Below, one piece after another: positions 37,901 to 46,309 of a DNA stretch of 64,000 nucleotides. The notes beneath the pieces are model-generated. The model was not told the origin of the DNA, did not search any database, and saw nothing but the letters and a program-made list of their open reading frames with translations. The DNA lies in the NCBI GenBank assembly GCA_944989445.1, contig CALYLW010001070.1:62001-126000 (forward strand), in the 5' to 3' direction. Made by a program: the position numbers and the translations under genes. Positions within the stretch are counted from its first letter, which is position 1. Every line of letters begins with the position of its first letter. The DNA comes from Ampullaceana balthica (taxonomy: Eukaryota > Mollusca > Gastropoda > Lymnaeidae).

Positions 37901-40900
37901 TAAAAACGTGGTAAAAAAAACCCCGTAAAAACAAAGTTTTCTACTATAAATCCCTTATAATTTAGTCATAATTAAAAGTATTGATTATGTTTCAACGCCA
38001 CAAATATTTACGGACTGACACCGAGTGATGTCCCCTGTCTTTTAACGGGGGATAGGTCGTGAGGGGGTGTCGGCACGACGGTCGACGTCTAAGCGTCAAC
38101 TCAAACTCACGTGGAAAAAAACAATAACAAACCGTGAATTTGAATTACATACCTCATATGAGGATAAACTAAAAATGCATTAATTTAATTACGGTACGTT
38201 CGATCGATCTGAAATTTTGATACGATGCATTGTTAGGTTAGACGGGCCCGTGTGCTAAATTTCAGCTCGATCGGATCACTGGAAGTGGGTCATTTTCCAC
38301 TTTTGTTTTTCCGCCCGCCCATGAGATGATGAGATGACCGGTGGTGAAGTTAATATAAGGGATTTAATAAAACAAACCCGTAAAAACAAAGTTTTTGACT
38401 ATAAATCCCTTATATATGAGACATAACTAACAGTATTGATTATTTTCAAACGCTACAAACATTGACAGACTGACACCGAGTGATGTCCCTTGTCTTTAAT
38501 AAATGGAAGTGGGACGTGAGGGGGTGTCGGCACGACGGTCGGCGTCAACTCAAACTCACGTGGAAGTGGAAGAAAAAAACAATAACAAACCGTGAATTTG
38601 AATTACATACCTCATATTAGGATAAACTAAAAATGCATTAATTTAATTACGGTACGTTCGATCGATCTGAAATTTTGATTCGATGCATTGTTAGGTTAGA
38701 CGGGTCCGTGTGCCAAATTTCAGCTCGATCGGATCACTGGAAGTGTGTCATTTTTTACTTTTGTTTTTCCGCCCGCCCATGAGATGATGAGATGACCGGC
38801 GGTGAAGTTAATATAAGGGATTTAATAAAACAAACCCGTAAAAACAAAGTTTTTGACTATAAATCCCTTATATATGAGACATAACTAAAAGTATTTACAA
38901 ATATTTACAGACTGAATCTGTCGTAACTCAACTTTGCTTCATAACCCTGGGTGGGGGGGGTGGTAGAGGGGGAAAAGTCTGGTCACCGATTCACTTGACC
39001 GAGCTCAGCGTGACACGTAAAATGTAAACAAAAGCACGCGGGTACGTCGATGGATCGCCTCAACGCGTCAACTCAAACTTTCACGTGGAAAAAAAACCAC
39101 AATAACAAACGGTGAATTTGAATTACATACCTCATATAAGGATAAAATGAAAATGCATTAATTTAATTACGGTACATTCGATCGATCTGAAATTTTGATA
39201 CGATGCATTGTTAGGTGAGACGGGTCAGTATGCCAAATTTCAGCTTGATCGGATCACGGGATGTGGATCATTTTTTACTTTTGTTTTTCCGCCCGCCCAA
39301 GACAGAGAGAGATGATGACAGACAGACAGACAGAGAGAGACGGCGGTGAAGTTAATATAAGGGATTTAAAAATGCTTTAAAGCGTAATTCAAATATATGA
39401 AATGTAAATTTTAAAGCCGACTTAAAAATTATTATTATTTTTTTACTTCTGTGATCAAAATCTTTTTCATTTCAAACAACCCAAAATAAAATAATAATAA
39501 TCTAACATTAAGGTGTCATATACTATTAAGGAATCACTCTAAGAATCGTCTTTATTCTGAACGGATTTAAAACACCGAAATAGAAAGATATTGCACCTAC
39601 TTTTGTGTGTTTTGATTATCGATCATGCCAAAATCAAATATGATGTCCTTGAGGGGCTAAGACCCATATATATTTTGTTTATGATTGACTCTGCGTATGG
39701 ATTCGCAGATTATCCAAGAAATGTTAATCCCAAATTTCAAAAATGCTGTAATATCCTTGTTATCTTTATACGAATATTTACGTTTAAAAAAAAATTATAA
39801 AAAAAAATAAAAAAATAATAATTTAATTGAATGATGCAATTAAAAGATATTTTTAAAGAAAAGTTTTAATTCGGCAAGTTTCACTTTCAACGTTGATATA
39901 GCACCAAATCTTTTTAAACCCATAATAGTTATTTACTATAATTAGCAGGACTAACAGAAGCGCACCGGATGACACCAACCCCTGGTACATCACTATGGTC
40001 TGCGCACCGGGTGACAGCAACCCCTGGTACATCACTATGGTCTGCGCACCGGGTGACAGCAACCCCTGGTACATCACTATGGTCTGCGCACCGGGTGACA
40101 TCAACCCCTGGTACATCACTATTGTCTGAGCTGGAACACTTTAAGATAATTCCTGATAAACTACGCTGAAAAATAAAAACCTGATTCTACTGCTACAAGC
40201 TCCTACACTATTGACATTGGGTCATACATTCGTTAGAGAACCTCTGTATCGCGAAGTTGGCATGAAAGAAAAACAAAACAAAGACAAACAAACGCAGCCC
40301 CTCCCTTCATAATTGTTGGCTCGTCTTACTAAACTTACTTACATCGGCGTTCCCAGAAAGCATCTCACTCAAAGATGATCTTGGTAAACAAAATGTCTTC
40401 TTGGTTTCCATAGCGACGACGCATTGTTTTTTGTTTTTGTTTTTTTTTAAATGAGGGGAAAAACAAGCCACCATAATAATGAAGTTAATCAAGCGTTTTC
40501 TTAAATGTGTTTCTATTTGCACGCGTGTTTCGAACGTTTATGTCTTCGAGGCTATCTCAAAGAAGACGCTGCATAAAGTTGCAATGATAGAAGTTATGTT
40601 TTAATCGAACATCGCCTGGTCAACATTGGCGGGAAAAGCATCTTTTAAAGCATAAAAATTCGAACTTTTTCATTTTAAAATAATCCTTGAAATAATTTTA
40701 CAGAGTTTGCATATCGCAGGTATCAAATTATGTTTCGTTTTGTTTTTTAATTGGTTATTATTTTGATGCCGTGGAATGACATGAAGAAACACGTTCAGTT
40801 CAAGCGTAATTGAATCTGTAATACTATCCCGATCTGTTAAAATAGCAAACAACGAATATAGAATAAGCCATCATTGGCGCATACAAGTTTATTAAAAAGA

Positions 40901-42285
40901 TTATTAATTTTTTTTTAAAGTGAAATCAATACACATTTTAAAAATTGAACTGATACTTTTGAAGAAAAAAAAACATTTCATGCTATTTTTTTAATAAAAA
41001 TATATAAAATTAAGTATATTCTGACAGCACCCGCTATGATTTCTACATACCTCGTGGAAGTAGAAAAAATTCGTGTGAAAAGGAGTTTATTTTGTATATG
41101 TCATTTGAGACGCTACCACTTTTTTGAATCACCGACCACCACATATTTACATACACATTTACATACACATTTACATACATATTTACATACACATTTCGGA
41201 TATTCTAACTCTAACGTAACTAATACAACTAAGACACGTTTAGCGACTCTTAGCCTGAAGAATAAGAACATTCGGTAAATTCAAAATATCCCACTAAAGG
41301 GGCAAGGAGGAAAAAACAAAACAAATTCGATTGTCGTTATTATTCAGGCTACATCTCGTCTGATGTGACTACATATTTAAAATGTTTGCGTCGATAAACT
41401 TGGATACTTTGGCAGCAGTAGTCGACTGTTTCTTGTTTTTTTTAAATATTGTTTGTTTTAAACAAATTTAATAATAGTTTCTGTATCTCTAAAAATGATA
41501 TCACATTCTCTGTCGGGTACGTTAAACTCTTAGGACCCGGCTCATTTTATCGCACGTGAGCCTCATCAAGTGGGAATCGCCTAAAGATAATTTTCCACAG
41601 GTATCGGAACTTCTCCATCCAAGTCCCCGGCAAGCTCGGGGCACTCTACAAGATGTGTTCGACAGTCTCATCGGAGTTGCCACATAATCGACAGACAATT
41701 TCCCTTCTCGTGTGGGACAGTGTTCAGTGCTCATTCGTGTGATGAGTGTCTGATTCCTACGTTCAATTTCCCACCAGGGATCGCTCTTGCTCGGTCGCTG
41801 CATAAACTGGTAAATCTTTCTGGCCGTGTCTCCAGATGCAAAGCCCTCGAGCCACTTCTATCGGAAGTGGTCTTTAAGCCACGATCTAACCCCCAGCTGG
41901 GTCATCGGGTGGTCGGGTTGGGTCTGAGCTGACCCATCTCTTGCCAAATGTATTGTATTCTCTGCTAAATGTATTGTTTTCTCCACTAAATGTATTGCTT
42001 TCTCCTCCCACACAGGTGTTTTGGGTTGGTCCAGTGGCTGGGGCGTTGCTTGCTGGTCTTCTCTACGACTACATCTTTGCTGCTGGTGCCACCTTCGCCG
42101 GAGCCAAAAAATGCCTGCTCAGAACAAAAAAGCCCAGAAAGCAACCGGAACCGGAAAAGGCACCACTGGAGGAGGCAAAGAATGAAGTCATAGAAATTGA
42201 TGAGACGAAAATTGACGCGGAAAAAGGGGAGGTTAACGAAGCTGACCCCGAGAAGGGGAAAGAAGCTGTTGAAGAGGCTAATTAA
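9192..42285 (+). CDS. Aquaporin (MIP family), classical water channel, six coding exons
   Basis: This is a plasma-membrane water channel. Coding exons are 9192-9279, 13093-13282, 14224-14357, 15457-15593, 17513-17593 and 42016-42285. All junctions are GT-AG and the phases agree; the sum is 900 nt, giving 299 residues, normal for the family. The N-terminal helix begins near residue 17. The first NPA is residues 76-78 in GGHVNPAVT, the second is 192-194 in [10 protein letters not shown]. The four selectivity-filter positions read Phe56, His180, Ala189 and Arg195, the water-selective pattern; Ala189 replaces the mercury-sensitive Cys of AQP1. The stretch ENHWVFWVGP matches AQP4/DRIP-type channels best. 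Oddities are Arg188, where most relatives have Gly (YTRAS for YTGAS), and Cys179 in CHLFA, where Gly is usual. The tail (about 245-299) is cytoplasmic, rich in Lys and Glu. Intron 5 is 24.4 kb. I am sure of the family; the exact subfamily is an inference. Confidence 0.93.
9270..9513 (+). repeat. 40-bp minisatellite carrying the exon 1 donor
   Basis: Six units, each opening with ggcaccctaggtgag or a close variant. The first unit holds the real exon 1/intron 1 junction; later units hold copies of it. Confidence 0.9.
9885..10137 (-). pseudogene. Inverted copy of aquaporin exon 3 and its acceptor repeats
   Basis: The minus strand matches exon 3 ([20 protein letters not shown]) over 73 bp (9885-9957), with one replacement, Ile to Thr. 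Ahead of it run several copies of the same 28-bp acceptor repeat found before the real exon. The match stops after GLTP, so only half the exon is present. It lies in intron 1, antisense to the gene. Confidence 0.88.
10140..12250. other. Aquaporin intron 1, middle part
   Basis: AT-rich; the frames near 10970-11388 lie on both strands and have no family resemblance. Only the 28-bp repeat at 11396 stands out. Confidence 0.5.
11396..11515 (+). repeat. 28-bp tandem repeat
   Basis: Four units of tacgagttgaggctatggct, in aquaporin intron 1. Confidence 0.9.
12252..12284 (-). ncRNA. Hammerhead-ribozyme-like motif
   Basis: Read on the minus strand: CTGATGA (12278-12284), a stem II hairpin ggc-atta-gcc, GAAAC (GAAA at 12263-12266), a short stem III loop, and a GTC cleavage triplet (12252-12254). 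This order is that of minimal type I hammerheads known from Penelope-like elements. Stem I pairs poorly unless one base is bulged, so activity is uncertain. Confidence 0.4.
12587..13018 (+). repeat. 19-bp minisatellite upstream of exon 2
   Basis: About 23 almost perfect units of cttgtacatctcaccactg, ending 75 bp before the exon 2 acceptor. The long open frames here come from the 19-bp period cycling through all three frames. Confidence 0.93.
13093..13282 (+). CDS. Aquaporin coding exon 2 (first NPA)
   Basis: Residues 30-92 plus two bases of codon 93. The acceptor is tcttccacag and the donor gtaagg. It carries the rest of membrane segment 1, segment 2 with filter residue Phe56, and the [13 protein letters not shown] half-helix. 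The frame stays open upstream into a 19-bp minisatellite, but exon 1 joins at the acceptor in the correct phase. Confidence 0.93.
13563..13643 (+). repeat. (CT)n microsatellite
   Basis: Long CT tract, then (CA)n, in aquaporin intron 2. Confidence 0.95.
13851..14223 (+). repeat. 28-bp minisatellite carrying the exon 3 acceptor
   Basis: About 13 units with tttcttctctcag and ggtattttgtacac. Each unit has a pyrimidine tract, AG, and the first 12-13 bases of exon 3. The last unit runs into the real exon. Confidence 0.92.
14224..14357 (+). CDS. Aquaporin coding exon 3
   Basis: Residues 93 (completed) to 137 plus one base. It encodes membrane segment 3 ([20 protein letters not shown]) and loop C ending VSPAQ. 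The acceptor cttctctcag is the last of about 13 near-identical copies in a 28-bp tandem repeat, so the exact 3' splice site used needs transcript evidence. The donor is gtatta, a weak match. Confidence 0.9.
14495..14657 (+). mobile_element. SINE, tRNA head related to family A
   Basis: Head gcggtctagcggtagcgcgc with a degenerate B box, body ttgtgaacgcttcttcactt, and an (ATT)n tail. It lies in aquaporin intron 3. The body matches family A only in part. Confidence 0.65.
15072..15456 (+). repeat. 31-bp minisatellite ending in the exon 4 acceptor
   Basis: About 12 units of agtctgttaacccattgaca plus tctcctccccc. Several units repeat the acceptor cctcccccag. Confidence 0.92.
15457..15593 (+). CDS. 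Aquaporin coding exon 4
   Basis: Residues 138-183, ending at a codon boundary. It holds membrane segment 4 ([20 protein letters not shown]), a charged loop, and segment 5 with filter residue His180 in CHLFA. The acceptor ctcccccag is the last unit of a 31-bp minisatellite; the donor is gtaagt. Confidence 0.92.
16435..16892 (+). repeat. 38-bp minisatellite before the exon 5 array
   Basis: About 12 units of acacatatgttatatgttcc with cataacccccacactcac. Open frames on both strands come from the repeat. Confidence 0.9.
16893..17512 (+). repeat. 30-bp minisatellite ending in the exon 5 acceptor
   Basis: About 20 units of tgttcatatcctatctccac, with a higher-order pattern of variant units (ctctccaggtgaaata). 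The last unit supplies the real acceptor ctatctccacag. Confidence 0.92.
17513..17593 (+). CDS. Aquaporin coding exon 5 (second NPA)
   Basis: Residues 184-210 (27 codons, phase 0 at both ends). [20 protein letters not shown] is loop E with the second NPA and the filter residues Ala189 and Arg195. The acceptor atctccacag is the end of a long 30-bp minisatellite; the donor is gtaagt. Confidence 0.93.
18639..18922. mobile_element. MITE with CATGGGCGT ends
   Basis: Starts catgggcgtagggaa and ends ttcctagcgacgcccatg. The flanks cgtgttta and cgtgttca differ at one base (18631-18638, 18923-18930). It sits within a short tandem repeat (tccattatcaacttgtaaca), so the flank match could partly come from that repeat. 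Confidence 0.7.
18981..19203 (-). mobile_element. tRNA-derived SINE, family B, reverse copy
   Basis: Inverted match to 24924-25144 along its whole length, with intact head (gtgaggcgagcgcagtatcg in this orientation). Directly to its right, at 19204-19255, lies a stray piece of the minisatellite that precedes aquaporin exon 5 (gtctccacatatgtaata). Confidence 0.75.
19368..19778. mobile_element. Single copy of the aaatcccttata MITE
   Basis: Same ends and core as the 37948 array, more diverged in the middle. Preceded by short repeats of acaacccggaaatt. Confidence 0.75.
21379..21896 (+). repeat. 61-bp tandem repeat
   Basis: About 8.5 nearly identical units beginning catgtgacccactttatatc. Intron 5 of the aquaporin. 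Confidence 0.95.
22331..22545 (+). repeat. 44-bp tandem repeat
   Basis: Five units of ttgtttgggtacgtggggac and following bases. Confidence 0.9.
23444..23522 (+). repeat. 13-bp tandem repeat
   Basis: Six units of aggacaccccaca. Confidence 0.92.
24924..25144 (+). mobile_element. tRNA-derived SINE, family B
   Basis: Head ggcggctggatagcgaagtc with gtgcgctcgcctcacaagct, then a body with ccgagaaagttccaatggaa. It ends in a (CA)n run. A second copy lies inverted at 18981-19203. In aquaporin intron 5. Confidence 0.75.
25555..25945 (+). repeat. 15-bp minisatellite
   Basis: About 26 units of tgaatctctattgtt with deletions and point changes. Confidence 0.92.
26150..26290 (+). repeat. 40-bp tandem repeat
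   Basis: Three degenerate units of tacagtaaagttggtggtgt and agagtaaatgggcggg. Confidence 0.75.
26995..27121 (+). repeat. (GGAT)n microsatellite
   Basis: About 30 units of ggat with few interruptions. Confidence 0.95.
27493..27520 (+). mobile_element. Helitron-like 3' end, copy 2
   Basis: Perfect hairpin ccgtca/tgacgg, then gtgataca, then CTAG and T. Same family as 2451; the shared stretch extends upstream through gaaaacttccgtca. Confidence 0.65.
27811..28086 (+). mobile_element. tRNA-derived SINE, family A, full length
   Basis: A tRNA-like head (cgcggtggtcgactggcagc; B box ggttcgaatcc at 27858-27868), an unrelated body with tgtgaacgctgcatcacttg, and a (GATAA)n tail. A functional tRNA is excluded because the acceptor and T arms do not close. 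It lies in aquaporin intron 5. Confidence 0.82.
28872..28940 (+). repeat. (GA)n microsatellite
   Basis: About 34 GA units. Confidence 0.95.
29030..29612 (+). repeat. 18-bp minisatellite
   Basis: About 32 units of gtgagacaaaggtcccta. Confidence 0.93.
30844..31079. mobile_element. Possible hAT MITE
   Basis: Starts cagggatggacgag; ends ggtccgcgggccgcag, then ccccacccctg. This looks like a Charlie-type end pair, but I see no convincing target duplication. Confidence 0.4.
31685..31936 (-). CDS. Unrecognised ORF of 83 codons, possible exon or retroelement leader frame
   Basis: I do not recognise this frame. It has non-repetitive, balanced composition, unlike most ORFs here, with [20 protein letters not shown], then [21 protein letters not shown] plausible acceptor (tctcgccacag) precedes the second half and gttagt follows. 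It lies downstream, on the minus strand, of the possible LTR at 31990-32993, so a gag-like frame or a separate host exon in aquaporin intron 5 are both possible. Confidence 0.3.
   Translation of the reverse strand: MSGKDYLNNIPLDKLAKHKFTSFSPQAQLAPLIKWVQNKPRPRDLEAGETRAMEVGNSFEFGVYYCDVDTPDLHLLMELTVSE
31990..32993 (-). mobile_element. Possible LTR-like promoter region
   Basis: A GC-richer block than its surroundings. Read on the minus strand it begins tgtgacgaaatttatgaaga, has a TATA-like gggtataaagggc near 32780, and ends in ttatatttttaca. A TG...CA block of 1 kb with an internal TATA suggests an LTR. I found no target duplication or second LTR. Confidence 0.35.
33115..33245 (-). mobile_element. 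Related MITE core, partial, inverted
   Basis: Inverted match to 37690-37830 (gatggtcctagagatctcaa, atgcattgtatcaaaatttc). Confidence 0.6.
33718..34212 (+). repeat. 18-bp minisatellite, perfectly homogeneous
   Basis: About 27 units of ggttggctgaggagatgg without visible variation. The open frames on both strands come from the 18-bp period. Confidence 0.96.
34336..34510. mobile_element. hAT-like MITE, 175 bp
   Basis: Ends cagcgctggattta and taaatccagccctg; flanks ctcagaag and atcagaag (34328-34335, 34511-34518), one mismatch. Contains ggggccccccgg. Confidence 0.75.
34682..34815. mobile_element. GGGGCCGTCC MITE, copy 2
   Basis: Same ends as copy 1, 134 bp; target duplications taa (34679-34681, 34816-34818). 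Almost all of it is terminal repeat and G-rich core. Confidence 0.87.
34885..35218. mobile_element. Unclassified element with terminal hairpins, copy 2
   Basis: Second copy of the 7470-7820 element. Hairpin gccaccgaatggtggc keeps its stem with one G-T pair; cgtccttggacg is a changed but still paired second stem. That compensated pairing suggests the hairpins were under selection. Confidence 0.62.
36050..36300 (+). repeat. 70-bp degenerate tandem repeat
   Basis: Three to four units containing gtatgatgtatgaggccatc. Confidence 0.8.
36640..36835 (+). repeat. 80-bp degenerate tandem repeat
   Basis: Two and a half units with ctgtagaggcag and acaccaccttaagtc-like stretches. Confidence 0.7.
37166..37527. 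repeat. Foldback element: long near-perfect inverted repeat
   Basis: Arms of about 125 bp (37166-37290 and 37402-37527) are complementary with roughly one mismatch, around a loop of about 110 bp. The arm contains agttcaagtacttcgattta. A degenerate partial third copy of the right arm follows to about 37580. Confidence 0.85.
37690..37830 (+). mobile_element. Related MITE core, partial
   Basis: Contains gaaattttgatacaatgcat and agatctctaggaccatcaga. Matches the inverted piece at 33115-33245 better than the nearby array; a second subfamily. Confidence 0.6.
37948..39367. mobile_element. Tandem array of three MITE copies
   Basis: Three copies (37948-38366, 38403-38823, 38861-39367), each starting aaatcccttata and ending tataagggattt. 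They share a core with aatgcattaatttaattacg and gaaattttgatacgatgcat. The linkers between them are nearly identical (aacccgtaaaaacaaagttt), so the array arose by tandem duplication. Confidence 0.82.
39958..40130 (+). repeat. 43-bp tandem repeat
   Basis: Four units of gcgcaccgggtgacagcaac plus ccctggtacatcactatggt. Confidence 0.93.
41521..41935 (-). mobile_element. Second fragment of the RNase H LINE family
   Basis: On the minus strand [20 protein letters not shown] and RMSTEHCPT match the 3' part of the element at 51930-53106. After a frame change, a CRLCG...ETVEHIL zinc-knuckle-like motif follows. It lies in aquaporin intron 5, ending about 80 bp before exon 6. Confidence 0.78.
41937..42007 (+). 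repeat. Short tandem repeat before the exon 6 acceptor
   Basis: Three to four units of taaatgtattgttttctcc, directly feeding the pyrimidine tract of exon 6. Confidence 0.75.
42016..42285 (+). CDS. Aquaporin coding exon 6 (last membrane segment and tail)
   Basis: Residues 211-299 and a TAA stop at 42283. [20 protein letters not shown] is membrane segment 6, followed by a basic stretch and a Glu/Lys-rich cytoplasmic tail. Acceptor cccacacag. The exon joins exon 5 in phase 0 across a 24.4 kb intron; the HWVFWVGP junction matches the family, which supports the link. Confidence 0.9.
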   Translation: MFWVGPVAGALLAGLLYDYIFAAGATFAGAKKCLLRTKKPRKQPEPEKAPLEEAKNEVIEIDETKIDAEKGEVNEADPEKGKEAVEEAN

Positions 42286-42303
42286 ATGGGAATAACTGGT
42301 TAA

Positions 42304-42309
42304 AATAAA
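42304..42309 (+). promoter_or_regulatory. Possible polyadenylation signal, aquaporin
   Basis: AATAAA 19 bp after the stop, which is very close. A second AATAAA at 43547-43552 would give a 1.2 kb 3' UTR and may be the more likely site. Confidence 0.3.
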
Positions 42310-43932
42310 CATAATGTAAAGAATTCCTCTTCTGATGTTTCATTTTGAATGTTATTTTTTTAAGCAATATATCCAATTATTTTATTTGGTGTTGTCTGTG
42401 GGATTGCCAGTGTTATTGTGCTATCAAGAAAATGTTGATTCGTGTCACGAGGGGGAACTACTCATTTTTATTATAGGTTTTAAAGAATTATCATGTGTAT
42501 CATCTATTCATATCTATATTTTTACGAAACATCATATTTCATCATCGTATTTAATTATCATTTAACGTATGGCATTAGTTGACCCTGCATTCATACTTTC
42601 AGAAATACATTTAACCCATATTTTCCCGACTGTACCATAATAGTACGTGCAATTCAAGTTATTTTTATATGCTCCTTACGTTTTTAAAATGACGTAGATC
42701 TACATAATTATGCCCTATTTTATCCAGTTTATAAATTCTAATTTAACTTTCGTTTCATTAGCCATGACTGTCTGCAAGTCTTTGAGATTGTTTGACATAT
42801 TTTTATTGTCGCACATTTTGTCTGATTCATCCGTGGTCTTATTTCGTAATCATGTTTTATAACATACATATTTTTTTTCCAATACAAATACAATATAAAG
42901 ATTTGATTTTGGTTTGTTTATTTTATGCATTAATGTATAGCTTGTGTCTGTAATGTTTAATTAAAAAAACAACATTAAGGTAACATTATGCTGTTAAATC
43001 ATGCATAAACAATATAATAATAATAGCCCAAATCACTCACTCGCTCACTGGATGTATGTATCCGTAACACTATGACGTCATTGTTTGAGCTTATATTTTA
43101 ATACAAGGTGTGCAACAAAACAGCGAACGTTTCGGCAAAGAGCCTTCCTCAACGAACAAATAGTACACAAATAAAACGAATATAACGAAAGAATAAAAAA
43201 AAACTTAGCTGCGGTGAAATCCAATTAGTCCAGTAGAGAAAAACGCGAGCTTACCACAGCTTGATATTATTTTGACTATATGGTAAATAACTCCCATGAG
43301 ATAAGTTAAAATAAGTCACATTATTAAAATTACAGAAAATACGTCACAGGAAACACATCGTTTAATATATTTGAAAACCTTGTCCTATGAATGTGTGGAA
43401 AATAAATATATATCCAAATATTCTTAGTTTTTTTTAAAATATAATTTTTATATTATATTATTTTTTTAAAAAATATGTTTTTACTATCTTCATTAACCCC
43501 TTGTCCAACTCAAATTTTTGTTGTTTTGGTTTAATGAACCGTTGCCAATAAAATGCATAATCTTCTTTTGGAATGAACACGTGTGTATGTTTTACAAGAA
43601 AATCAAACTTTTATTTTTCCACTCCGTAATATCATAGTATACAATATGCCCCATCAAACTGTTGGATGAGTTGGATTGTCTGGAATAAATGGAACACCAC
43701 ATCATTTTCTTCACCTCGCCTATAAGCGAATATTTTATGTTGTTTATAAAAAAAATTTATTAATAAAAATCGGATAAGTGAGACCTGCTCTATGTATCTT
43801 CTGTATGGGACCCATCAACCAAAGAAAACATTGCTAACTAGAACAAATTCAAAAAAAAATAGATGCTAGATTCAGTACTTGAGAAAATTCAAAACTGAAA
43901 ATAGTAGGACCATTAGTTAAATCATTAATATA
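42310..43932. other. Intergenic, after the aquaporin
   Basis: AT-rich. At 43125-43165, gcgaacgtttcggcaaagag and ccttcctcaac form a diverged relative of the hammerhead-like motif at 12252, with changed core bases. No gene. Confidence 0.5.
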
Positions 43933-43940
43933 CACTAGAT

Positions 43941-45453
43941 CAGGGGTCTCCAAAATTTTCTTCCGGAGGGCCGCATTAACTGTCAAACATCAGTTTGGGG
44001 GCCGACTACACAATAGAGGTCCACATAAGATAGAATCAAAACATATATGTTGTTTTTAATTATATATTTAATATTATTATATTTATAATATTAATATTAT
44101 TTAATATTATATTTAATATTATTTAATAGTAATAATACATTGATACGCTACATATGAACACATGTATTAGTGGTAATGGTGAAATTGTTTCCTTGATGCC
44201 AAAATAGTAGATATTTGTGGCTTTAGATTTGATGTCCCTAACATCAACAGTGACCCGAGATGAGATTATCATCAGACAAGTTAGTTCTCAAATTGTTCTT
44301 CACGTATTTCTGTTCGCAAATGTCTGTTCGCACAAGTGTGTTGTTCAAAAGATTGTAAGGTACCTTGATGAAAAAGCTTTGACATTAGGAAAGTCTTCCT
44401 TGGTCAAAAACTGGTAAAAACCAAAAGTCTTTCTTTTAACTTGTCCCTAAGGAGGTCATTTGCTTGCAAATCAATTACTTCATCAATCACATCTGTCGCT
44501 CTGCCTACACTGTCATTCGTCAGATTAGCTCAATCCGTCATTACTTAACAGTTAGTGCAACAAAAGCTCTAGTCTGTGCTCTCGTACTAGCTCGTATGGA
44601 TTACTGGAATTCTCTTCTGTCAGGTGCACCAAAACAATGCATTGAAAAACTACAGAAAGTTCAAAATTCAGCTGCCAGATTAGTTCTAAAGGGAAAAAAA
44701 ACAAAAAAAAACAAACCATGAGCATGTTACTCCGCTACTTTACTCTCTTCATTGGCTACCTATACAAGCCCGAATTGATTACAAACTGGCCGTTCTCTGT
44801 CACAACTTCTTTATTGACTCATGCCCATCCTATCTTACTGAGCTTTTGTCGGTCTACTCACCAAGTCGTCAGCAACGCTCTTCTGCAGACACGCGCATTC
44901 TCTGTGTTCCTAAGACTCGAACTAAAACTTTTTGCGAAAGGTCATTCTCTTTTTGTGCAGCCAAACAATGGAATTCTCTACCGTTACACATCCGCAGTAT
45001 TTCATCTACCAAGTCCTCCAAGACTGCACTTAAGACGCATCTTTTCAAAATTTATTTTTAAAATTAAAGAAACAACATTTCTTTTTAATGATTAGCGTAG
45101 CTTATGTGTAACGTACTGTCATTTATGTGGTTATTAAGATAAGAATTTTTATTTAATTATTATATGTATGTTATTATCTCCATGTAAAGCGCTGTGAGCC
45201 CGGCTCCTTGTTGGGATACAGCGCTATAAAAATTATCAATTTATTATTATTATTACTTCAAGCTGCAGTTCATCTGAGAAACTGGCCTCATCTGCTTCAA
45301 ATGGATTTTGTGTTATTCGTGAAGTTTTGTGGCAAACTACAGATAAAAATAGTATCGTTTTTTATTTAGATTTAAAGGGCTTCAGGGGCTGGATGATAGG
45401 GCCTTGCGGGCCAGATGACATCTGGCCCGCGGGCCGTAGTTTGGAGACCCCTG
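43941..45453. mobile_element. hAT element remnant split by a nested LINE
   Basis: Ends are CAGGGGTCTCCAAA and its inverted complement TTTGGAGACCCCTG. Perfect 8-bp target duplications cactagat lie at 43933-43940 and 45454-45461. Inside, near each end, are short hAT-like non-coding pieces; no transposase frame remains. The middle is occupied by a later LINE insertion. Confidence 0.88.
44478..45256 (+). mobile_element. 5'-truncated CR1/L2-like LINE, reverse transcriptase C-terminus and 3' tail
   Basis: Frame fragments read SAYTVIRQISSIRHYLTVSA, DYWNSLLSGAPKQCIEKLQK, VQNSAARLVL, then in another frame SPSRQQRSSADTRI and WNSLPLHIRSIS. This is the conserved end of CR1/L2-type reverse transcriptases. 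The 3' end has tgtaaagcgctgtgagcc, gcgctataaa and an (ATT)n tail, as usual for these LINEs. The 9-bp attacttca at both ends may be the target duplication. Frame changes and an A-rich run show it is dead. Confidence 0.85.
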
Positions 45454-45530
45454 CACTAGATAATAGAAGGACAAAGAGCAAAGTAATATAAGTAATAATG
45501 ATAAATAAGGCTATTAATTCTAACTTAGAA

Positions 45531-45590
45531 TTAATACGCAATGATCTTCTGTATAGAAGGAGCATCAGTAAAAGATAAGACAAGATAAGT
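45531..45590 (+). mobile_element. SINE family A, 3' end only
   Basis: gcaatgatcttctgtataga with a (GATAA)n tail matches the last 60 bp of the 27811 copy. Confidence 0.65.
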
Positions 45591-45874
45591 CAGATGGGGT
45601 AAGTGGCGCTAAGCTGTATTTCACAATTTTAAGACAAATTTTATTATTTAAAAAAATGCAATTATTCTTTTTGTTGTAAAGCCGTCAAACCACGCATTTT
45701 TTTTATCAAAATACTTTTCGGTTGTAGCTTTGGGAAGGGGGAGGGGGCATCTTTTGTGTTGACGCCCCTGATATGTAATTACAAAGACGCTAACAATTAT
45801 TTGCTCACACTATTTCCCTTTATCTTATAAAGCTATTGTCTATTGTATGACACAAAATTTCCAGTACTAAATAG

Positions 45875-46301
45875 TAGGGCTGGTACTGATTAAAAATGTT
45901 GTTCGATTAATCTGGAAAATTATATTTTTATAACGCATTTATAGATCAAGTTGCGATTCATTATTTCGCGAAATCGGTTAAGTCGCGGTAATTCCATTCA
46001 AAAATTTTGAGACGTAACACCGCAAATTCGTTCTGCTATGCAAGAAATAAGGAAGAGAAACATTTTTGTTTACTTATGCACGTCTAAATAAATAATAATA
46101 ATTATAATACGATGGAAAATTATGTAAGTAACAAATAATATAAAATATTATTAATAAATTGCAAAAAAATTTATTATAAATATTTTAAAAAAATTTAATC
46201 GAATTTTAATCGATCAAAATAATTTTTAATCGATTAATCTTTTTTAACGATTAATCTATTAATTAATTTTCAATTTCCACAGTCCACAGTCCACAGACCT
46301 A
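45875..46301. mobile_element. TAGGGCTG-type hAT MITE, copy 1
   Basis: Starts tagggctggtactg and ends cagtccacagaccta; perfect 8-bp duplications ctaaatag (45867-45874, 46302-46309). AT-rich interior with repeated ttaatcgatta. Confidence 0.82.
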
Positions 46302-46309
46302 CTAAATAG

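Larger units (their letters stand above)
17594..42015 (+). other. Aquaporin intron 5, 24.4 kb
   Basis: Holds most of the repeats and transposons listed between these positions. I see no host exon I can name; the frame at 31685-31936 is the only non-repeat candidate. Stretches 17650-18600, 19790-21370, 22550-23440, 23530-24920, 25970-26900, 28090-28870, 29620-30840, 35230-36050, 36850-37160 and 39370-41520 show nothing I can identify. Confidence 0.6.
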
